From the NCBI GenBank assembly GCA_013298625.1, contig JAAFIF010000009.1, forward strand, positions 84,880 through 148,879: 64,000 nt of DNA. The letters run 5' to 3'. The DNA is from Myxococcales bacterium (GTDB lineage: Bacteria; Myxococcota_A; Polyangia; Polyangiales; Ga0077539). A model generated the notes under the pieces. That model saw nothing but the letters and a program-made list of their open reading frames with translations, was not told the DNA's origin and did not search any database. The stretch's first letter is position 1, and each line of letters opens with the position of its first letter. The translations under genes were made by a program, and so were the position numbers. Shown here piece after piece: positions 61,782 to 64,000 of this stretch.

Positions 61782-63152
61782 ATGAAATTCGTCGCTTGCT
61801 GCACTCTCGTTGCGTCGATAGCCGTCTTTCCCCTCGCATCCTGCGCCCCACCCATGCCAATGGGTGACGCCGCTGCACCCACTGACGCCACTCCGCCCCC
61901 TGCGGATGCGCAGTCCTCGGTGCGGCCAGCGCGCTACCCGGATCGGTCGCTGGTGACGTGCACTCAGTGGATCACGCACCGGATGACCGTTCCTGCGCCG
62001 ACAGAGGGGTGTCTGCCGTGGATCGGCTTCATCAGACCGCACTTCCGCGAAATGACGCGGCAGATGGTTGGCGCGAGCGCCTGCGGCCACGCGATGCTCG
62101 TTGATCCGACGCAGGCCACGCAGCGGGCGCCGTTTTCGTTCGTGCCCCCGGGCCAGTCATTTGCCCGAGGCGGACTGAGCATCATCCAGAGCGCGAGCAT
62201 CGATTTCGATGCGGAGCTCAATGTGCTCGGGCAGATTCAGTTGGGCAACGGGATTCAGCCGGTGTCGTATCGCACTGCCACTCAGCAACTCGAAGTCGGG
62301 AGGGTGGACGGCACGAACTCCATCAACTTGCCGAGCCCCTTGACGCGCATCGTCACGAACTCGCGATACGCGCTCATGCCTGACGGATCGTTGGGCGGAT
62401 TGATGGTCGCCGAGATTCCCGAGCCCCAGATGGACGGGACGTTTCGCTTCCGGCGGTACTTGCGTGGCGGACTCCGGAACGACCCTGCGCGCGAGCTCGC
62501 GTCGATCGTGCGAAGCACGGGCGTTGCGCAGCCCGAGGGGACGAGCTCTCGTTTTCTCGACGGCATCCTGCGACCGTCCGTCACCTGCGCCGCGGCCGAC
62601 GGAAAGCTCATCGTCGAAGTGAGCGGCAACAACTTCTACAACCTCATGCCCACGTTCGACACTGGTGATCCGACGCTGCAGCGATGTTCGCTCACCAACG
62701 TCAACGGTACGCTCTTGCTCGTCGCCTCCTCGGAGACGCGCAGCCTCGCGTACACCCTCGATCTGCGCGTTGTGAGTTTGCGTGTGTCGGCCGAGTTCAT
62801 CCCGTTCGCGCAGCAGCCGAACTTCCTGCCAGTCGATCGTGCGCAGCTCGGCCGAGACGAGGGGCCTTTCGATGTGACGCTGGTGCCGGTGCTCGACACC
62901 AACCCCGCAGCGCTGGTCCTCTACACCCGCCGCTCGATGGCGGGCGCCCCCGACGTGCCGACGTTTGCGTTCGTCGATCGAAACTTCGACTTCGAGTCGA
63001 CGCCGGAGTCGCCTCCGTTCTTCCCTGCCTCTGCGCCGGTCGTGGGCGCGTTGTACACGGGCGCCGTCTGGCCGAACGGGCAGGTTGCGTTCGCTCGCTT
63101 CGATCCCAGTACCGGCGTGCTCGATGCCGCCACTGCCCAGTGCAATCGGTGA
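61782..63152 (+). CDS. Lipoprotein of the Rhs locus, unknown function
   Basis: The 456-residue product has a clear lipoprotein signal (FPLASC, Cys21), an Ala/Pro/Asp linker (about 25-45), then a beta-rich domain with three Cys pairs and no recognisable family. AGGA lies ten bases upstream of the ATG. It is 19 bases downstream of the RCC1-like gene, so the three large lipoprotein genes from 49669 on are probably one transcript. Confidence 0.77.
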   Translation: MKFVACCTLVASIAVFPLASCAPPMPMGDAAAPTDATPPPADAQSSVRPARYPDRSLVTCTQWITHRMTVPAPTEGCLPWIGFIRPHFREMTRQMVGASACGHAMLVDPTQATQRAPFSFVPPGQSFARGGLSIIQSASIDFDAELNVLGQIQLGNGIQPVSYRTATQQLEVGRVDGTNSINLPSPLTRIVTNSRYALMPDGSLGGLMVAEIPEPQMDGTFRFRRYLRGGLRNDPARELASIVRSTGVAQPEGTSSRFLDGILRPSVTCAAADGKLIVEVSGNNFYNLMPTFDTGDPTLQRCSLTNVNGTLLLVASSETRSLAYTLDLRVVSLRVSAEFIPFAQQPNFLPVDRAQLGRDEGPFDVTLVPVLDTNPAALVLYTRRSMAGAPDVPTFAFVDRNFDFESTPESPPFFPASAPVVGALYTGAVWPNGQVAFARFDPSTGVLDAATAQCNR

Positions 63153-63434
63153 GTGTTTCGCACGGGGTGTCGCGTGTCTCGCATTGCACTTCGTGAATCC
63201 TAGGCGGAGCGCTTCGTGACTTCCTCGGGCATGCGCTGGCGTCGGCGACTTCCCAGTGCGCGGTCGTTCGGCACAGGACGCGCGCCCGTGTGCCGAGCCG
63301 ATCGCTGCTGTCGAAGTTCCGCCTGGCGCGGAGCACTCTCGCCTCGATCCCGCTCGCGATCCACAGATTCCCCGCGAGTCCCGTGGTACTCGGAGTCCGC
63401 TGCTTGCCCCGCCCCCGCTCCGCGCTGCGCTGCG
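63153..63434. other. Intergenic stretch downstream of the recA remnant
   Basis: Nothing convincing. A minus-strand frame continues to 63200 but is in a different frame from recA and reads as GC-rich shadow. Confidence 0.45.
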
Positions 63435-63876
63435 CTACGCGTCGCCGGCGGGCTTGCGACGAAGCAGCGCGTCCACGTTGGTCGCCGAGAGCAACTGCAT
63501 CCGCAGCCTCGCTGCCACGTCTGGCTTGCGCGCGAGCAGCTCTTTCGCCGCGTCTCGACCCTGAACGCGCTCACCGTCGACGGTGATCCACGAGCCCGAC
63601 TTCTCGACGAGTCCGAGCTCGACACCCGCGTCGACGAGCTCGCCTGCGCGGTCGACGCCGTGCCCGTACACGATGTCGAACTCGGTCTCGCGGAACGGCG
63701 GCGCGAGCTTGTTCTTCACCACCTTCACGCGGGTTCGATTACCGAGCACCTTGTCGCCGTCCTTCACCGCTCCGATGCGACGGATGTCGAGGCGAACGGT
63801 GGCGTAGAACTTCAGCGCGTTGCCCCCGGTCGTCGTTTCGGGCGAGCCGAACACCACACCGATCTTCATCCGTATC
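63435..63876 (-). pseudogene. recA: recA, C-terminal part only
   Basis: About 147 codons read [22 protein letters not shown] and on through [21 protein letters not shown]-like TEFDIVYG and [15 protein letters not shown], which is RecA from about residue 200 (E. coli numbering) to the end. The Walker A and B boxes and the whole N-terminal half are missing in the window. Upstream the frame loses all similarity after the Ile-Arg codons and reaches a stop at 63930. The break coincides with a GTAA start typical of IS66-family ends. The product could not bind or hydrolyse ATP. Another recA copy would be needed for recombination. Confidence 0.88.
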
Positions 63877-64000
63877 GTAACCGCTGCGTGAGTCGGCGTC
63901 GTTCCTCGCTTCGCGCCGTTGGCGCACGGTCACGCGCATGCGAACCCGCAATCCCGATCTCGAAGCGCGCTGGCGCGAGCGCGTCGACGCCTGGCGCAGC
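63877..64000 (+). mobile_element. Left end of a probable IS66-family element (partial)
   Basis: Starts with GTAACCGCTGCGTGAG at the exact point where recA similarity ends; IS66-family terminal repeats begin with GTAA. About 60 bases in, a gene starts that looks like the IS66 accessory TnpA. The rest is beyond the window, so the second end and any 8-bp target duplication cannot be checked. Confidence 0.6.
63938..64000 (+). CDS. Start of an IS66-type TnpA-like protein (partial)
   Basis: The first 21 codons read MRTRNPDLEARWRERVDAWR, matching the usual opening of the small helix-turn-helix accessory proteins (W-x-x-R/H-V...W) of IS66-group elements. The gene runs off the right edge. The call depends on a short stretch and on its position next to the GTAA end. 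Confidence 0.5.
   Translation, partial: MRTRNPDLEARWRERVDAWRS

Noticed and set aside
63435..63869. A complete small RecA-like gene
   Set aside because: It lacks the nucleotide-binding half and its Met is the internal Met of full-length RecA.

Overview
The window is a high-GC chromosome segment that looks myxobacterial, most like the Polyangiales/Sandaracinaceae. I infer this from the gene content, not from any search. The indications are many secreted lipoproteins with Asp/Ala/Ser-rich linkers, Cys-rich repeats joined to RCC1 propellers, a Ser/Thr kinase fused to an ATPase and TPRs, two P450s, and long non-coding hairpin repeats between genes.

Layout. 0-13 kb: start of a membrane glycosyltransferase, a TatD nuclease, an RCC1 lipoprotein, a beta-helix lipoprotein, elaA, the peroxide-defence pair ohr/ohrR, a zinc-binding-like unknown protein, hairpin repeats, and two lipoproteins (one an esterase). 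12.9-20.7 kb: a CYP102-type self-sufficient P450 directly behind a TetR gene, with a palindrome overlapping a promoter between them, then a 1295-residue kinase/cyclase-like/ATPase/TPR regulator. 20.7-21.7 kb: a gene-free stretch packed with tandem repeats and hairpins. 21.7-28.8 kb: a DUF1266-like protein, then two copies of a two-gene module (TPR/two-TM membrane protein plus Asp-linker lipoprotein) flanking a second P450. 28.8-44.9 kb: ordinary accessory metabolism (carbonic-anhydrase-like protein, SOUL protein, two LysR regulators, epimerase, thioesterase, GMC oxidoreductase, lipoproteins, an esterase, and a pirin/SRPBCC/NmrA operon divergent from a LysR gene).

44.9-63.2 kb is a variable region. 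It holds an IS5-family transposase tail, a 206-bp MITE with 50-bp inverted ends, a nonsense-disrupted gene, four orphan small genes, the 3' half of a tRNA-Arg gene (probable attachment site), and a 3441-residue SpvB/TcB-Rhs lipoprotein. The last ends in an unrecognised, more AT-rich C-terminal domain. A second RCC1 lipoprotein overlaps or abuts its 3' end, where an immunity gene normally lies. At the right edge only the C-terminal part of recA remains; what looks like the left end of an IS66-type element starts exactly where recA homology stops.

The most notable systems are the Tc/Rhs lipoprotein locus with its island, the TetR-P450 unit, and the duplicated membrane-protein/lipoprotein modules.
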